This document shows, piece by piece, positions 21,753-33,743 of a DNA stretch of 64,000 nucleotides (position 1 is its first letter; every line of letters starts with the position of its first letter). The notes under the pieces are model-generated. The model had not been told where the DNA came from and made no database searches. It saw only the letters and a list, made by a program, of their open reading frames with translations. The translations under genes were made by a program, and so were the position numbers. The stretch is from Knufia peltigerae (Eukaryota > Ascomycota > Eurotiomycetes > Chaetothyriales > Trichomeriaceae), in contig JAPDRN010000002.1 in the NCBI GenBank assembly GCA_030247855.1, forward strand, positions 186,001-250,000, read 5' to 3'.

Positions 21753-23737
21753 ATGGCTCCTTATCTGGGAACCAACGGCACCCGGACACCTCTAGCAGTG
21801 GATGGAGAGATTCCGGACATTCTTAAGAATCAAAGCCTCGACCTCCCCGAGTCAATACCCAACACAAACGGCCATTCAGAAGCAAAGAACCCTGTTCTAA
21901 CAAAAAACGACGATCCTTTTCGGTTCTGTATTCCCATGAACCCCAGCTACGCTTACACACCCCGTAAAATCCGAGTGATTACCATTGGCGCTGGCTTTTC
22001 GGGCTTGTTAATCGCCCATAAATTCCAACATCGATTTCCTGAGCTTCAGGACATCGTCGACCACAAAATTTTTGAAGCCCGCAAAGATATTGGTGGTACG
22101 TGGCTCGTCAACACGTATCCTGGTGTCCAATGTGATGTCCCTGCACACATTTACGTGAGTCTAGACTCGCCTCAGAACTATGAATTGTTCACTGACGTAG
22201 TAGGCATTCCCATTTGATCCCAATCCAAACTGGACCAGATTCTATGCAAGTGGAGAGGAGATTGAGCAGTACATCAAGTCCACTGCCCGGAAGTGGAATC
22301 TGGATCGAGACGTGCATCTCAATACCAAAGTCGTCGCAGCTGAATGGCACGAATCAGTGGCTGAGTGGAATGTAACGGTAGAACACGAAGGTCAGCGACG
22401 AGAAGAGTACTGTGACATCCTTATCTCTGGTCAAGGTGTTCTGGTGTAAGTTAGTATTGGCTTTCTATGGACAATACAGCTGACATTACAAACTAAGTAA
22501 TCACTCATGGCCTAAAATTGAGGGCCTCTTCGACTTCAAAGGACATATCACTCACTCCGCTGATTGGGATCATAATTACAACTACTCGAACAAAAGAATT
22601 GCTGTTATCGGTAATGGTTCTTCAGGAATTCAGATCGTCCCTCAAATGGCAAAGTTGCCAGGCAACACGGTCAGGAATTTTGCCCGTGGACCTGCGTGGG
22701 TTTACTATCGAGTGCCTCCTTCGAAACACATGGGGAGAGAAGATGAAGACCCGAACCCTGCGTACTACGAGAGCGAAAAGAGAGAGTTCCAGGACCCAGA
22801 GACTCACAAACAATATCGTAAAGGCATCATCGCCCGAACAAACAAGGCGTTCCGTCTATTCATCAAGGGCGAGGCAAACACTGAGGTCATGAGGCTAGCT
22901 GCCGAGCAAATGGCCGCAAAGCTCAATCACGACCCAGTGCTCTGTGAGCAACTCATCCCTAAATGGGAGATGGGCTGTCGGCGCGTGACCCCAGGCCCTG
23001 GGTACTTAGAGTCCTTCCTCAGAGACAACTGCAGCTTAACCACCAGTCCTATCACCAAGGTCACTGAAAACGGCGTCTGTACAGCCGACGGCCAAGAATT
23101 TCAGTGTGACGTGATCATCTGCGCAACGGGCTTTGACGTTTCGCACTGTCCTCGCTATCCCATCGTCGGCCAAAACAGCGTCAACCTCGCAGACAAATGG
23201 GCCATCGAGCCAGAGTCGTATCTCTCGATTGCCACGGACGGGTTCCCCAATTATTTCATGATGATGGGACCCAACTGTCTCGGCGGCCATGGCTCTCTGG
23301 TTGAATCTCTTAACTGGACAGGAGATTATTTCGTAAAGATGATCAAGAAAATAGCAACTGAAGACATCAAATATGTCATGCCCAAGAAATCAGCAGTCGA
23401 AGCGTTCGTGCGTTATGGCGACGAGATTCACAAAACGCTAGTATGGACAGGTTCTTGCAGCAGCTGGTATAAGCGAGGTCGTGTGAACGGCCGCGTCACT
23501 GCCCTGTTTGCTGGTGGCGCGGTGCTCTTCAAACGACTAATCAGCGAGATCCGTGGCGAGGATTACGACATTGTTTATAACAGTACAAACCCCTTCAGGT
23601 TCATGGGCAATGGATTCATGGAATGGGAGATGAAGCCGGATAGTGATCTATCATGGTACGTGGAGCAGACTGATGGCCAGCCGCAAGCAAATTCGACGAG
23701 GCATATGGTCGAAGACTGTGCATTGGGGTGCTATTAG
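21753..23737 (+). CDS. Baeyer-Villiger monooxygenase 1 (FAD/NADPH, class B flavoprotein)
   Basis: Exons 21753-22154, 22204-22445 and 22498-23737 give 627 residues. The FAD-binding Rossmann motif GAGFSG is at about 79-84. The BVMO fingerprint FKGHITHSADWD is at about 228-239, and the NADPH-binding GNGSSG at about 253-258. ATG motifs such as CATGFDVS are present further on. The enzyme should insert an oxygen atom next to a ketone to form an ester or lactone. The ~600-residue size with a long N-terminus places it with steroid/MoxY-like BVMOs rather than cyclohexanone monooxygenase. BVMO-3 is its close paralogue. Here the last 1240 bases are one exon, whereas BVMO-3 has an intron after the matching AFRL, so an intron was lost or gained. 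Confidence 0.95.
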
Positions 23738-24268
23738 TGGGTGCCATACTCATGAGTTACAATAAATGGTTTACTCATATCTACTGAATGACATTATTCG
23801 GAACGAGCTGATTGTTGTTTGGGGCGAATGGTATATGATAAGATACCTGAAAGCTTACTCAAGAATAAATAAGATATTGAGCATCTCAGGCCTGACATAT
23901 TAACTCTGAAATGATGCACGGCCGTCATAGAGTGCCGGCACGGGTCACTACGTTTGAGTGTCTTTCACAAAGTTCGAAAACTACAGCGAGTCAATGTCCA
24001 CATGCCAGAGATGAGACGAAGTCAGGATGAGTAACATCCAGCTTGCTTTGAAATATCCAACAAACGGGCTTCGGGATCTCCATCTCCCAAGCCACGCACC
24101 CATTTACACGACTAGAGATAGACATGAAAAGACCATAGATGAAAGTTCTGTTGAAGACACATATTTCGGGATAGCTAGTCAAACTACAACAGAAATCCAG
24201 ATCGATTCTCGTTTGAAACAACAATGCTTACAATCAAAGATTGATGCAGCTTATCCAAGACATCGACC
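23738..24268. other. Convergent intergenic region, BVMO-1 / BVMO-2
   Basis: Two genes converge on this 531-base stretch. No coding frame with resemblance is seen; it should contain both terminators. Confidence 0.5.
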
Positions 24269-25967
24269 TCAATTTAATTGGAAGTCAGTATATCCTCTTG
24301 ATGCCACCCCGTCGCAGAACTTGCGATATCCCGGCGCAGGACCGTTATATCGCGCAATGATACGTTTCTGTTTATGTTTGAGGTTCTTGTTTACGCCTGT
24401 CATCCACGAGTCGACCTCGTTAGCCAACAGGCCCTCGGCGCACTCGTGTACATGCTCAGTCCAGCTTTTGACGCCTTCCTCAGTGGCCTCGATACGCTTG
24501 ATATCGTGGTCGCGGCAGTAGCCAATGCAATTGCTAATCCAAGTCACGGCGTACTCGATGCTGCGCGGGATATTCCCAAACATCTGGTGTGGACCCATGA
24601 CCATCATCATGTTCGGAAAATCGTGCACTAGCAAGCCCAGCTGTGTTCGTGGTCCAGCGCTCCACGTTTCTGTGAGTTTCCGGCCTCCAACTCCTTGGAA
24701 ATCAACGGCCGAGAATGCACCTGTCACGGCGTCAAAGCCTGTGGCGTAAACGATAATGTCGAGCTCGACGAGTTCGCCAAGCGTCTGAATTCCCTTCTCG
24801 GTAATACACTGAATAGGATCCTCAGTGATATCAATTAGTCTGACGTTGGGCTGGTTGTATGCTTCGAAATAGAAGGTCTCGAGTGGCACACGGCGAGTGC
24901 CAAAGCCGTGATTTTTGGGGATCAACTTCTCTGCGGTCACGGGGTCCTTGACGCGTGAGCGAATCTTATCAGCAATAAAGTCACTGAAGGCCTTGTTGGC
25001 AGCTCTATCCGTATTGATGTCGCCGAAGTTGCTGAGCCACTTGGCGAACCCAGGTCGCGAGTACAAGTCTTCCCAAAATGCTAAGCGCTCGTCCTCGGGC
25101 ACTTCGAGTGTCTTACGCGTGTCGGCGCCGTGAATAAAGCACGAATATGACTCATTGCACAACTTGAAGATCTCGGGATATCGCTCCCGGATTTTCATCA
25201 TCTCCGCGGGCGAGATTGTCGAGTTGTGCAAAGGAGCCGACCAGTTAGGTGTTCGCTGGAAGACGGTCAGGTGGCCGACAGTCTTGACAATCTCCTGGAT
25301 CGTCTGGATGCCAGTGGCTCCTGTGCCAATGATACCTACTCGTTTGCCCTCTAATGATACATTGTCGGGCCATCGAGCCGTATGGAATGCCTCGCCTTTG
25401 AAGTCGTGCACACCTGGAATATCGGGATATGTGGGTTCGTTCAGAATCCCCATGCATGTAATCAGGAATCTCGAAGAATACGTCTTGCCGTCTTGATCAG
25501 TTAGCAGCCATGAATCTGTGGCTTCTTGGTAGTGAGCGGACTTGATGCGCGTGTTGAATTGCATATCTCGTCGCAGGTCGAACTTTTCCGCAAGGAACTG
25601 GCAGTACTTGAGCGTTTCGGACTGTGGCGCAAAATGCTCAGTCCAGCTCCATTCGTCAAGGAGTTCTTGTGAGAATGAAAAGTTGTACGAGTAGCTTTCA
25701 GAGTCGAACCTGGCTCCTGGGTAGCGATTCCTAGTTCTGAAAGTTGGCTCGCCGGCTCTTTGATCCTCAAACTACAACAGGCAGAGAAGCTCACCAGAAC
25801 CATGTGCCACCTTCGCCAGAGCCTGCCTCCAAGACTTTGACACGAAGCCCCAATTGCCGCATGCGATACAACGAGAACATGCCACTCAGGCCAGCACCAA
25901 CGATGAGGACATCGTAGTTGAACTGTCGGTTCGACGCCTCGAAAGGTGACAAACTGATACTTCCCAT
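24269..25967 (-). CDS. Baeyer-Villiger monooxygenase 2 (cyclohexanone-monooxygenase-like)
   Basis: Two exons, 25967-25795 and 25730-24269, give 544 residues, the usual length of cyclohexanone/cyclopentanone monooxygenases. Motifs are GAGLSG near residue 25, GGTWFWNRYPGARFDSESY formed across the intron, and the exact BVMO fingerprint FKGEAFHTARWP. A second Rossmann motif GTGATG follows, then QRTPNW and YATGFDAVTGAF. It should convert cyclic or linear ketones to lactones or esters with NADPH and O2. It is not a close copy of BVMO-1/3/4 and adds a different substrate range. It shares a 558-base divergent promoter with alcohol dehydrogenase A, which would supply its ketone substrate (inference). 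Confidence 0.95.
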
Positions 25968-26525
25968 GGCAGAGGTACCTCCTTTGAGGTGTGCTGTTCA
26001 ATATAGACGGCAAGGAGAGGAACAGAGAGTCTGGTCGCCTTCTTCGAATCATCGGATTTGGGATTCAGGAGTTTTCGGGGTAATAAAAGTTGTCACCCAG
26101 CAAACCTTCGGACCATCGCGGGGGTAAAGGTCGAATTGTGGTTAGCATGTGCGGAGTAACACATACGAATCTTCGCCTTCGGCAACTCTGCTCTGGGTAT
26201 ACCGGCCTTCGGCAGCGGTTAGAGTGGTAGCCGAAGCAATTTGAAGGGGCGGCTTGAGTATTCTGTATTTCCCGGAAGAACTACTCTGCAGTCATTTTCA
26301 GTACAGTATTCAAAGGGAAAGCCGAAAACAAGTGTCGAGGGAGGAAGAGTACGAAAGACGGATTGTGTACTCAGTAATGATAACGGGGTTCCCCCATGTG
26401 GAGCTATGCGGATGCTCGACTTTTATCCGACTCGATCCTGATAATTTCCAGTTCTGGTGTCTGTTGCAGTCACCCAAAATACATCCGCAAAGTATACACA
26501 GAATATCATGCTGAAATCAGCCAAG
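25968..26525. promoter_or_regulatory. Divergent promoter region, BVMO-2 / ADH-A
   Basis: This 558-base stretch separates the two start codons and carries the palindrome at 26207-26236. A related GCCTTCGGCA word also occurs at 26176-26185. Confidence 0.55.
26207..26236. promoter_or_regulatory. Palindrome CTTCGGC-N16-GCCGAAG, candidate Zn2Cys6 site
   Basis: A perfect 7-base inverted repeat lies between BVMO-2 and ADH-A, about 290 bases before the ADH-A start. Its core TCGGC-N16-GCCGA recurs with the same spacing upstream of ADH-B. Zinc-cluster dimers bind such CGG/CCG inverted pairs; binding here is inference. Confidence 0.5.
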
Positions 26526-27967
26526 ATGGCACAATCTATCCCAGAGACCATGTTTGCATGGCGAAAGCACAAGGGTAATCCAGAACCTGTAGGTGTCCGC
26601 CTTTGAGTTTCATGGAGCCAGACTCAGGCATTTCCATAGGTATGGGAAGAAGTCCCCGTGCCAGAAACCCCTCTCACGGGCTTTCTGTGCAAGATGCTTG
26701 CGTCTGGAGGTACGTCTTACTTGCGAGCTTCGAAACTATGTTACAGGCCAAATGTATTAATTGGCAGATCAGTCTGCCATAGCGACCACAGCCTTCTAAC
26801 GAACGAAAACCAACGTCCATGGTTTCAAGAAAAATACATTTTGGTATGTTCAACAGAGAAGTGGTGGTCACAAACTTGTTGTTGCCAAGTTAACATTGAT
26901 ACGATCAGGGACACGAGGGGGCTGGTGAAATCATAAGCATCGGCGACAAGGTTCAAGACTCGCATCTCAAAGTGGTATGCATTCCTACATGATACTGGCC
27001 ACGAGAACTCTAAGTAACCTCTTCCACCCCAGGGCGACCACATTGCTATGTTTTCAGTTCCTGGCTGCGGCTCAGCCTCTTGTGAAGAATGCTCTCGAGA
27101 CCTGGCGCAGTTGTGTCTCAAATGCCATCACTCTGGAATCGGCCAAGATGGTTTCTACGCACCATATGCGGCCATCGATGTCAGGGGTGCAGTAAAATTA
27201 CCAGAAGGTATAGTGGTCTCACTCAAATGACACAGAGGTTCTGGTCGCACGAGCTAAACTGGGGAAAGGTGTCTCGCCAGAAGTAGGTGCAGTGGCCACT
27301 GATGCTGTGACGACAGCGTACCATGCAATTACTCGCCGCGGAGAGGTCAAGGCTTCTGAAACCGTTTTCTTGTTTGGGTTGGGAGGGTTAGGGTTCAACG
27401 CTTTGCAGATCATTAAGCATATCGGCCCAAGGGTCATCGTGTCAGACGTCCGCCAGGAACGACTTGACGCGGCAGAAAAAATAGGTATCCCTAGAGAGGA
27501 CCTAGTCCCTGCAGGTACCTCAGTACGCGAATTTTTGAAGCAGCGTGATCTTTACGGCAAGATAGACACAGTGTTGGACTTTGTCGGAGTGCACCAGACG
27601 TTTACTGATGCACAGGATATTGGTAAGCCTCTATAATCCTTTGTGTTTTCAGGCTTAGTGCCACCACGAACGTGAATTGGAGATCCCCTCTAACGTTGAT
27701 GCAGTGCGTCGCGGTGGTAAGATGGTATGCATTGGCACGCTAAATACTGAAAACACGATCGACATGAAAATCGGCATTAGAAAAAGATTAAGCATTATCT
27801 TCTCATACGGCGGCCAGCTAAAAGATCTCGAAGCGGCTTTGGATCTGATTGCTCAAGGTGTACTGCGGCCTCAGGTCGAAACGGGACGACTGGAAGAATT
27901 TCCGACAGCACTCAAGGATCTTTGTGATGGCAATGTCAAAGCGCGTGTTGCCCTACTATTTAAATAG
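26526..27967 (+). CDS. Zinc-dependent alcohol dehydrogenase A
   Basis: Seven exons, 26526-26588, 26640-26709, 26773-26843, 26909-26974, 27033-27207, 27269-27622 and 27705-27967, give 353 residues. The medium-chain dehydrogenase fold is clear. Catalytic-zinc ligands lie in VCHSDH (Cys ~46) and GHEGAGE (His ~70). Structural-zinc cysteines lie in GCGSASCEECSRDLAQLC, and the NAD(P) site is GLGGLG. It should oxidise alcohols to aldehydes or ketones in the cytosol. The first six exons have exactly the same lengths as in ADH-B while intron sequences differ, showing an old duplication. Its 3' end lies only 33 bases from the convergent MBL-A gene, so transcripts probably overlap. Confidence 0.93.
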
Positions 27968-28000
27968 AGATTCACATTGTATATCTTTGTCCCATTGTTT

Positions 28001-29203
28001 CTACTTAGCCACTGCTTGAGATTTCCAGTACTGTTCCAGATCACGGAAGAAGGCCCATTTCAGGTCATTCCCCCAGCCCTTCTCTTTCCACGCATTGAGT
28101 GATTTGGGAAAATGGTCAACGCCATCTCTAACTGTCGAATCGTGGGCGATAATGACGAAGATATTATCGAGACAATCGAGTTCCTGCAAATATCGCATTG
28201 TCTCGGTTGCCAACGGGATATCGTGGCCATACGTCATGTCATACAAAGTATCTGTAGGGTTGCGCCCTCTTGATTTTTGCAAATTGTCAAATGCACTGCC
28301 AGGACAGAAAGCCAGAGAGCTTGCAGGTTGCAACGGGTGAGGTGTAATCGATTTAGGAACGGGTAGATATTCGGAGGGACGAAAAATGCCTGCGTAATGG
28401 CAAATGTCGCCACCCATGAGTATAAATGAGGCTGGATTGGTTTGTGTTCGCGCAAGACCGCAAAGATGGCCTATTGCGTGTCCTGGACTGTCGAGGAGAT
28501 AAAATGTTCCGTCACCAAAATAGTCGAATGCGCGAAACTGTCCGATCTTGAACTCCTCGGGACCGTCGAAATCAATCTCTCGTAGGTTCCGGCCTCTGAG
28601 ATGCAAGAATTAGTCATGAAGATTCTTATCGCGAGAGCACACGATCAGTCAGTACTCACTCATAGTCACTCTCTCGGATAGGGGATGCCGGGTTAGCAGG
28701 ATAGCCTGGCAGCATGGCTTTTTTGAAACCTGGTCCAACTACTAGGTCCGTAGACCAGGGAAAAGTGGACGGGTCTCCGATATGGTCCCAGTGCCAGTGG
28801 CTATGTACTTTGGTGTGAGCTTAAGTTCTCGTATGTGAGTGTTGACCTACCTCCATATTACAGCTTCGATGTCTGTGCCGGGAACGCCATGCTCGTCCAA
28901 GATATCAATAACATTTTTCTCGATCTGGATTTTGTAATTTGTGGTTGGCAGATAGTCCGCAATGGACTTGGAATAATTCTCGTAGTCCTTGCGAATGCCC
29001 AAATCGAAAACGAGACGTCGACCAGACGGGTGCTCCAGTAGAAACGATAATGATGGTGATGTCTTAAACGTCGCTAGTCCTGGGACATCTGGTGCCATAA
29101 ACCTCTTAAGGATGGCGGGTCCAAAATTGACTGGATTAATCAATTTGACGGTCACTGCTATCTCACCCGAAGGTATGCTGACGGCTTTCCTTGGTGCTGC
29201 CAT
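28001..29203 (-). CDS. Metallo-beta-lactamase-fold lactonase A
   Basis: Exons 29203-28851, 28800-28660 and 28595-28001 give 362 residues. The dinuclear zinc motif HxHxDH appears as SHWHWDHIGDPSTF at about residues 118-124, completed by splicing. Later metal ligands are in DSPGHAIGHLCGL and MGGDICHY. The N-terminal INPVNFGPAIL and LVFDLGIRKDYENY are family-typical. This fungal group is related to N-acyl-homoserine lactonases (AiiA/AttM), so hydrolysis of lactones is the likely chemistry, with BVMO products as plausible substrates (inference). MBL-B (39885-41159) has the same intron positions and identical first and second exon lengths. No signal peptide is seen. Confidence 0.9.
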
Positions 29204-29521
29204 GATAGTGCTTGCTTGTTCACAGAGTTGATATGATTCGATTATTAGCTTTGTTGTAAGTAGAGACGTTATGAGATTATGTATCATGTAAAAAGCTCCA
29301 GTAGGCTCACCACCAATCGGCACTCGTTGTGGTGTTTGAGAAGAATCCCCACGTTTGCGGTACCTCGGGACTACAAAAGTTCTCGCAGAAACACTCCGTC
29401 ACAATTCTATTGAGTCATCTTTACCCGTATTCGAGATAATCCTGCCTCGGGGAGAGTGTAAGACATTTTGAGATACAAACTATTCTAAGTAACGTCGTAT
29501 TGTCTTACAGCCATAGAGGTA
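29204..29521. promoter_or_regulatory. MBL-A upstream region
   Basis: This 318-base stretch lies between the MBL-A start and the 3' end of the alkylsulfatase. No perfect copy of the TCGGC-N16-GCCGA palindrome occurs here; only a lone TCGGC at 29317-29321. Confidence 0.4.
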
Positions 29522-31357
29522 CTACAGTTGACTAGGCCCGCGAGCCGAGCCTTGTTGTACTGCAACCAAGCCGAGAAGCTTCTGGAGCGCTCCAAAGTCT
29601 CCTTTTTGCTGTACAGCTTTCGACATGTTGCCTCGCAGCACTTCCAAAAGATCCAGCCGCGACAGAGTCAGTTCCAGGTCTGCCTGTCCTGTTAATTTCA
29701 CGTTGGCCGGATATCGACGATGTGTAAGGACGCTATTGCTAAGAATCAACCGCCATCTCTCTCCGCTATCCGTTAGGTTGAAATCTATAAGGCAAGTTTT
29801 ACCGGCAGCGGTACTACCATCAATCTGAACAGACATGATGTCGAACCACTGATCCACCGAGAGGTTTGGTCCAAGGGGTGTTCGTCCACCTGCCACCATA
29901 CCAGCTTGTTTCCCGGTCCTCAAGTGCTGTGCGGCAGTCAAGTAGAAATTTCTCCAGGTCGCGTTCTCGGCTCCAAAGCCTAATTTCTCATAAACTCTGG
30001 CCAGTTGCCTCTTTGTTGGCTCATGTGTTGGGTCTGCCGCGTTTGCATGGGCTAGGAGGGTGGCAGCGAAGCGCAGGTCACCTTGTCCCTCATATGTTTG
30101 TGCTTGCAAGCTTACAACATCTAAGCCACCCAAGCACTCTACATACCTCTGACCGGTAGCCGCAGGTGGATGCTGCCATAGATTCACTGGGTTGCCGTCG
30201 AACCATGTCATATATTTCTGGTAAATGCCCTTGACATTGTGACTGATAGAGCCGTAGAATCCCCGACAATGCCATGATGTTGCAAGTTTATCTGGCAACT
30301 GGATTTGCTCAGCAATCTCGATGCCAGTCATTCCCAGATTCATCATACGGACAGTTTGGTCATGTAGATAGCCATATAAATCTCTTTGTGTGGCAAGTCG
30401 ATCGATCAGTTCATGCTGGCCCCAGACAGACCAGTTGTGACTTCCGAACAGAACATCAGACTTGTCGCCAAACAAGACAATGGCTTCATCAAGATAGCCC
30501 GACCATGCTTTGGCGTCTCGCACCTGGGCTCCTCGTAAGGTCACGATATTGTGTAAGCAATTGGTACATGTTTCTGGAACGCAGAGCGCGTTGAAGTCCG
30601 GAAGATGGAAATTGATCTCAGCTGGAGCCTCGGTCCCAGGGACCATTTGGAAGACGATTCGAATGCTATCCACAATGTGTTCTTCTCCAGTCTCCTTGAT
30701 GAGCAGATTGGGAGGAATGAGAGATGTTTTGCCGGTTGATGAGCCCATTCCTAATCCTACGCCAACATGGCCCGTCGCCGTCCGTGGGAGAGCTTTCCCG
30801 TACATGAATGCGGCTCGTTGACGCATGGCCGGTCCAGCAAGGATGCTTTCTGACATGACAGCTTCCATGAATCCATCTGGTGCAATAATCGGAAGATGTG
30901 GGGTGGCAAGCTGCTCTGGAGAAAGCACGCCTTCAGCACCCATGTAGTGGTCGCCATGAGAGTGCGAATAGATCAAGCCAGTCACTTTTCTCTGACCGCG
31001 ATGTTGTTGATAGATATTGAGGGCAGCAGCAGCACATTCGCAAGACACCAGAGGATCGATGACGAGAATTCCTTCCTTGCCCTCCACAATGGTCATGTTC
31101 GAGAGGTCGAATGCTCTGATTTGATAAATACCAGGAGTAATCTCGAACAAGCCCTGCTTGGAATTTAGTTGGCCCTGACGCCAAAGGTATGGATGGACTG
31201 TTGATGGGCATTCCTTTTCCATGAAACCAAACTGGTCAATGTCCCACACCACTTTGCCCTCTGAGTCTTTGATGATGCCGGGCTCCAGCTTGGCGATGAA
31301 GCCTCGCGTGGCATCATTGTAATCTTGCGTGTCGTTAAATGAAGGCTCAAACGCCAT
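29522..31357 (-). CDS. Alkylsulfatase (BDS1/SdsA/Pisa1 type, metallo-beta-lactamase fold)
   Basis: A single exon encodes 611 residues, near the normal length for type III alkylsulfatases. The N-terminal MBL domain has YSHSHGDHYMGAEG (HSHGDH at about 132-137). PGTEAPAEINFHLPDFNALC and TLRGAQVRDAKAWSGYLDEA are diagnostic blocks of the SdsA1/Pisa1 family. An alkylsulfatase dimerisation domain (ATSWHCRGFYGSISHNVKGI, then YVECLGG) and an SCP2-like C-terminal domain follow. These enzymes cleave primary or secondary alkyl sulfate esters to alcohol plus sulfate. In this cluster the alcohol would feed the alcohol dehydrogenases (inference). The C-terminus ends SQL, at best a weak peroxisomal-targeting variant. 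It is divergent from MFS-2. Confidence 0.95.
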   Translation of the reverse strand: MAFEPSFNDTQDYNDATRGFIAKLEPGIIKDSEGKVVWDIDQFGFMEKECPSTVHPYLWRQGQLNSKQGLFEITPGIYQIRAFDLSNMTIVEGKEGILVIDPLVSCECAAAALNIYQQHRGQRKVTGLIYSHSHGDHYMGAEGVLSPEQLATPHLPIIAPDGFMEAVMSESILAGPAMRQRAAFMYGKALPRTATGHVGVGLGMGSSTGKTSLIPPNLLIKETGEEHIVDSIRIVFQMVPGTEAPAEINFHLPDFNALCVPETCTNCLHNIVTLRGAQVRDAKAWSGYLDEAIVLFGDKSDVLFGSHNWSVWGQHELIDRLATQRDLYGYLHDQTVRMMNLGMTGIEIAEQIQLPDKLATSWHCRGFYGSISHNVKGIYQKYMTWFDGNPVNLWQHPPAATGQRYVECLGGLDVVSLQAQTYEGQGDLRFAATLLAHANAADPTHEPTKRQLARVYEKLGFGAENATWRNFYLTAAQHLRTGKQAGMVAGGRTPLGPNLSVDQWFDIMSVQIDGSTAAGKTCLIDFNLTDSGERWRLILSNSVLTHRRYPANVKLTGQADLELTLSRLDLLEVLRGNMSKAVQQKGDFGALQKLLGLVAVQQGSARGPSQL

Positions 31358-32004
31358 GTTAAAAAGGCTGTGAAGTGTTAAATTTACGGTTCGAGGGTTG
31401 TCTCTTGCCTCAGAGGCATGCGGCTTTTTGTGTACACTGTAATGAGTGTTTGGGTCACTCGCTTGTTATCTATGGTCTTCAGGACATCGCAAGTATTTTC
31501 TGGACGATATGTCCAAATAACGTCCTCCAAGAGCTTGCCTGTGGTTGGCAAACGGGTGATTTCTCACCCAAACATCTGGATATGTCAGATCGTAATGCCA
31601 CCGGGTACATCGGAACACGACCAAAAACAAAAGTTCAATTTGTGATCTGTAGGGTTATACCGTTCGGTAGACTTCTTTGGGATCTGGGGCCCCAGGCGAG
31701 ATTCGGCAACCCCTATGAGGTTAGCTCATATGGTGGTTATGCTCCAGAACTCTAAGCTTTCCGAGCGGAGAGGACTCGTCCCCGCTTGTCCCGTGCAGAA
31801 AATCTGGGAGCAGGCTATAGTCTCAACAGCTTTCTCATGCCGAAACATAGAATACCTGCTCCGAGTGCTCCCTGCACACGGAGAGTGTATATCAGACCAT
31901 TCGCCTCAGTCTATGCTCTGGAGTCCGGGAAGGATTACAGAACTATTATCTGATTAGGTAAAGTGGTCAACAGCCTGTAACACTACCAATTATACCAGAA
32001 CAAC
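31358..32004. promoter_or_regulatory. Divergent promoter region, alkylsulfatase / MFS-2
   Basis: This 647-base stretch separates the start codons. No coding frame of note. The shared promoter suggests that the transporter serves the sulfatase substrate or product. Confidence 0.5.
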
Positions 32005-33743
32005 ATGTCTATGAAGGAATTTTCGCTTGAGGCTATATCAACCACCGGTGGCGACCACATTGAAAACTCTGATAAAGTGTCCAAGGCCGACAATGACGGC
32101 GAAGATGAGGAATACACGGTCAAGGAGCAAAGGAAAATCATCCACAAGATTGATAGAAGACTGTTGGTGATCCTCGGTGCCATGCAGGCCGTGTCATTCC
32201 TTGACCGAGCCAACATGTCTAATGCAAACATCGCTGGGTAAGTGACTTGCTATATAGGTCAGGAGTCATCGCTCACAATTTCATCAGAATGGCTAAAGCT
32301 CTCCATCTAGCTGTTGGAAAGCGCTATGTAAGTGTGGCCATCGTGTTCTATCCGTGCTCTCCTTAACATGCTATCCTTCAGTCCATTGTGCTCTTGGTAT
32401 TTTTCGGTCCCTATATTCTCCTCCAGATCCCTTCAAACAGGTTGCTCCGCAAGATTGGGCCAAGAGTTTTCATGTCGTCGACCGTTGTTGCTTGGGGAAT
32501 TGTCATGATGGTTTGTGAACAATCCTCCCACATAACAGATATGTGTCGCTAACACTTGATAGTGCTTCGGCTTTGTGCAGAGCTGGAGGTCACTGATCCC
32601 ACTCCGTTTGCTTCTCGGAGCCTTGGAATCGGGCGCACTCTCTGGACAATTTTATCTGATTTCATGCTGGTATGCTCGATACGATCTTCACAAACGTGTC
32701 TCGACATTCTACCTCATCGCTGTCCTTGGCAGCGCTTTCGGTGGTGTTCTTGGCCTCCTATTCTCACAGATGGGTGGACTCGGAGGCGAGGCAGCATGGC
32801 GGTGGATCTTCATCATGGAGGGTTTGTTAACCATCATTATCGGAGTTCTGGGTTATGCCTTTATGATTAATTTCCCCGAGGAATCGCACAAGGCTTGGGG
32901 ATTTCTCTCCGTGAAAGAGAAGGATTTTGTGATCAGGCACATCAACCGTGATCGTGCTGATGCCGAAACACCAAACTTCTCTTGGAAACGGCTGTTCTCG
33001 GCTGCACTCGACTGGAAGATCTGGTCCTTTGGATTATTGTTCTTGTAAGTCAGCCTTGTTGGCTCCCATATTCGACAAGATACTAACAGCACACATAGCT
33101 GCTCAACAATCCAGGCATACTCGGTGGGCTTCTACTTGCCCCTTATTCTCGAAGGTGAAATGGGCTTCAGTGTCGCAGCGGCTCAGGCTCTGAGTAGTCC
33201 TCCATATTTAGCTGCCATGGCGTTGATGTTTGTGGAAGGCTATATCTGCGACAAAGTCCGCCTGCGTGGCCCCTGTCTCGTCTTCAACGCCTTGTTATCC
33301 GCCACTGGGTTGTGCATGATGACTTGGACCACCAGCTCTGGCTCTCAATACGTCGGCTCTCTTTTCGTCACCGCAGGCTGTTCTGCAAACATCCCAGCTG
33401 TCATGGTCTATCAAGCCAACAACATTCGCGGACATTGGAAGCGTGCGTTCTGCAATGCTAGTCTATCGTCTCTGGGTGGTATTGGCGGTATTGCTGGATC
33501 GTTGGTTTTTCGGTCTGAGGACGCTCCTCACTATGTTCCGGGGATCACTGCTTGTCTTGTGTAAGCCATTATCCCTGCATTATGCATGTTCCCAACTACT
33601 AACCTGACGATTTCTGCAGTGCTAACGGAGTTACATTGTTGCTGGTTGGACTAATGACAATATTCTTCTACGTGCGCAACCACCAGGCTGCAAGGGGAGA
33701 CTTCATTCTTGAGAACCTGCCCGGTTTCCGTTATACCTACTAG
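32005..33743 (+). CDS. MFS transporter 2 (anion:cation symporter, Dal5-like)
   Basis: Six exons, 32005-32237, 32288-32327, 32382-32510, 32563-33044, 33099-33560 and 33620-33743, give 489 residues. The charged N-terminus is followed by KIDRRLLVILGAMQAVSFLD, the ACS-family TM1 signature. LLLGALESGALSGQFYLISC and WYARYDLHKRVSTFYL are family-typical, and NNIRGHWKRA precedes a late TM block. Twelve TM segments are expected in the plasma membrane. Exon 2 is only 40 nt, but phases fit throughout. Family members carry anionic substrates, so an alkyl sulfate or carboxylate import role beside the sulfatase is plausible (inference). Confidence 0.93.

Noticed and set aside
29317..29342. TCGGC upstream of MBL-A as a third copy of the palindrome
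   Set aside because: The partner half site at the required 16-base distance reads GAGAA, so no dyad is present.
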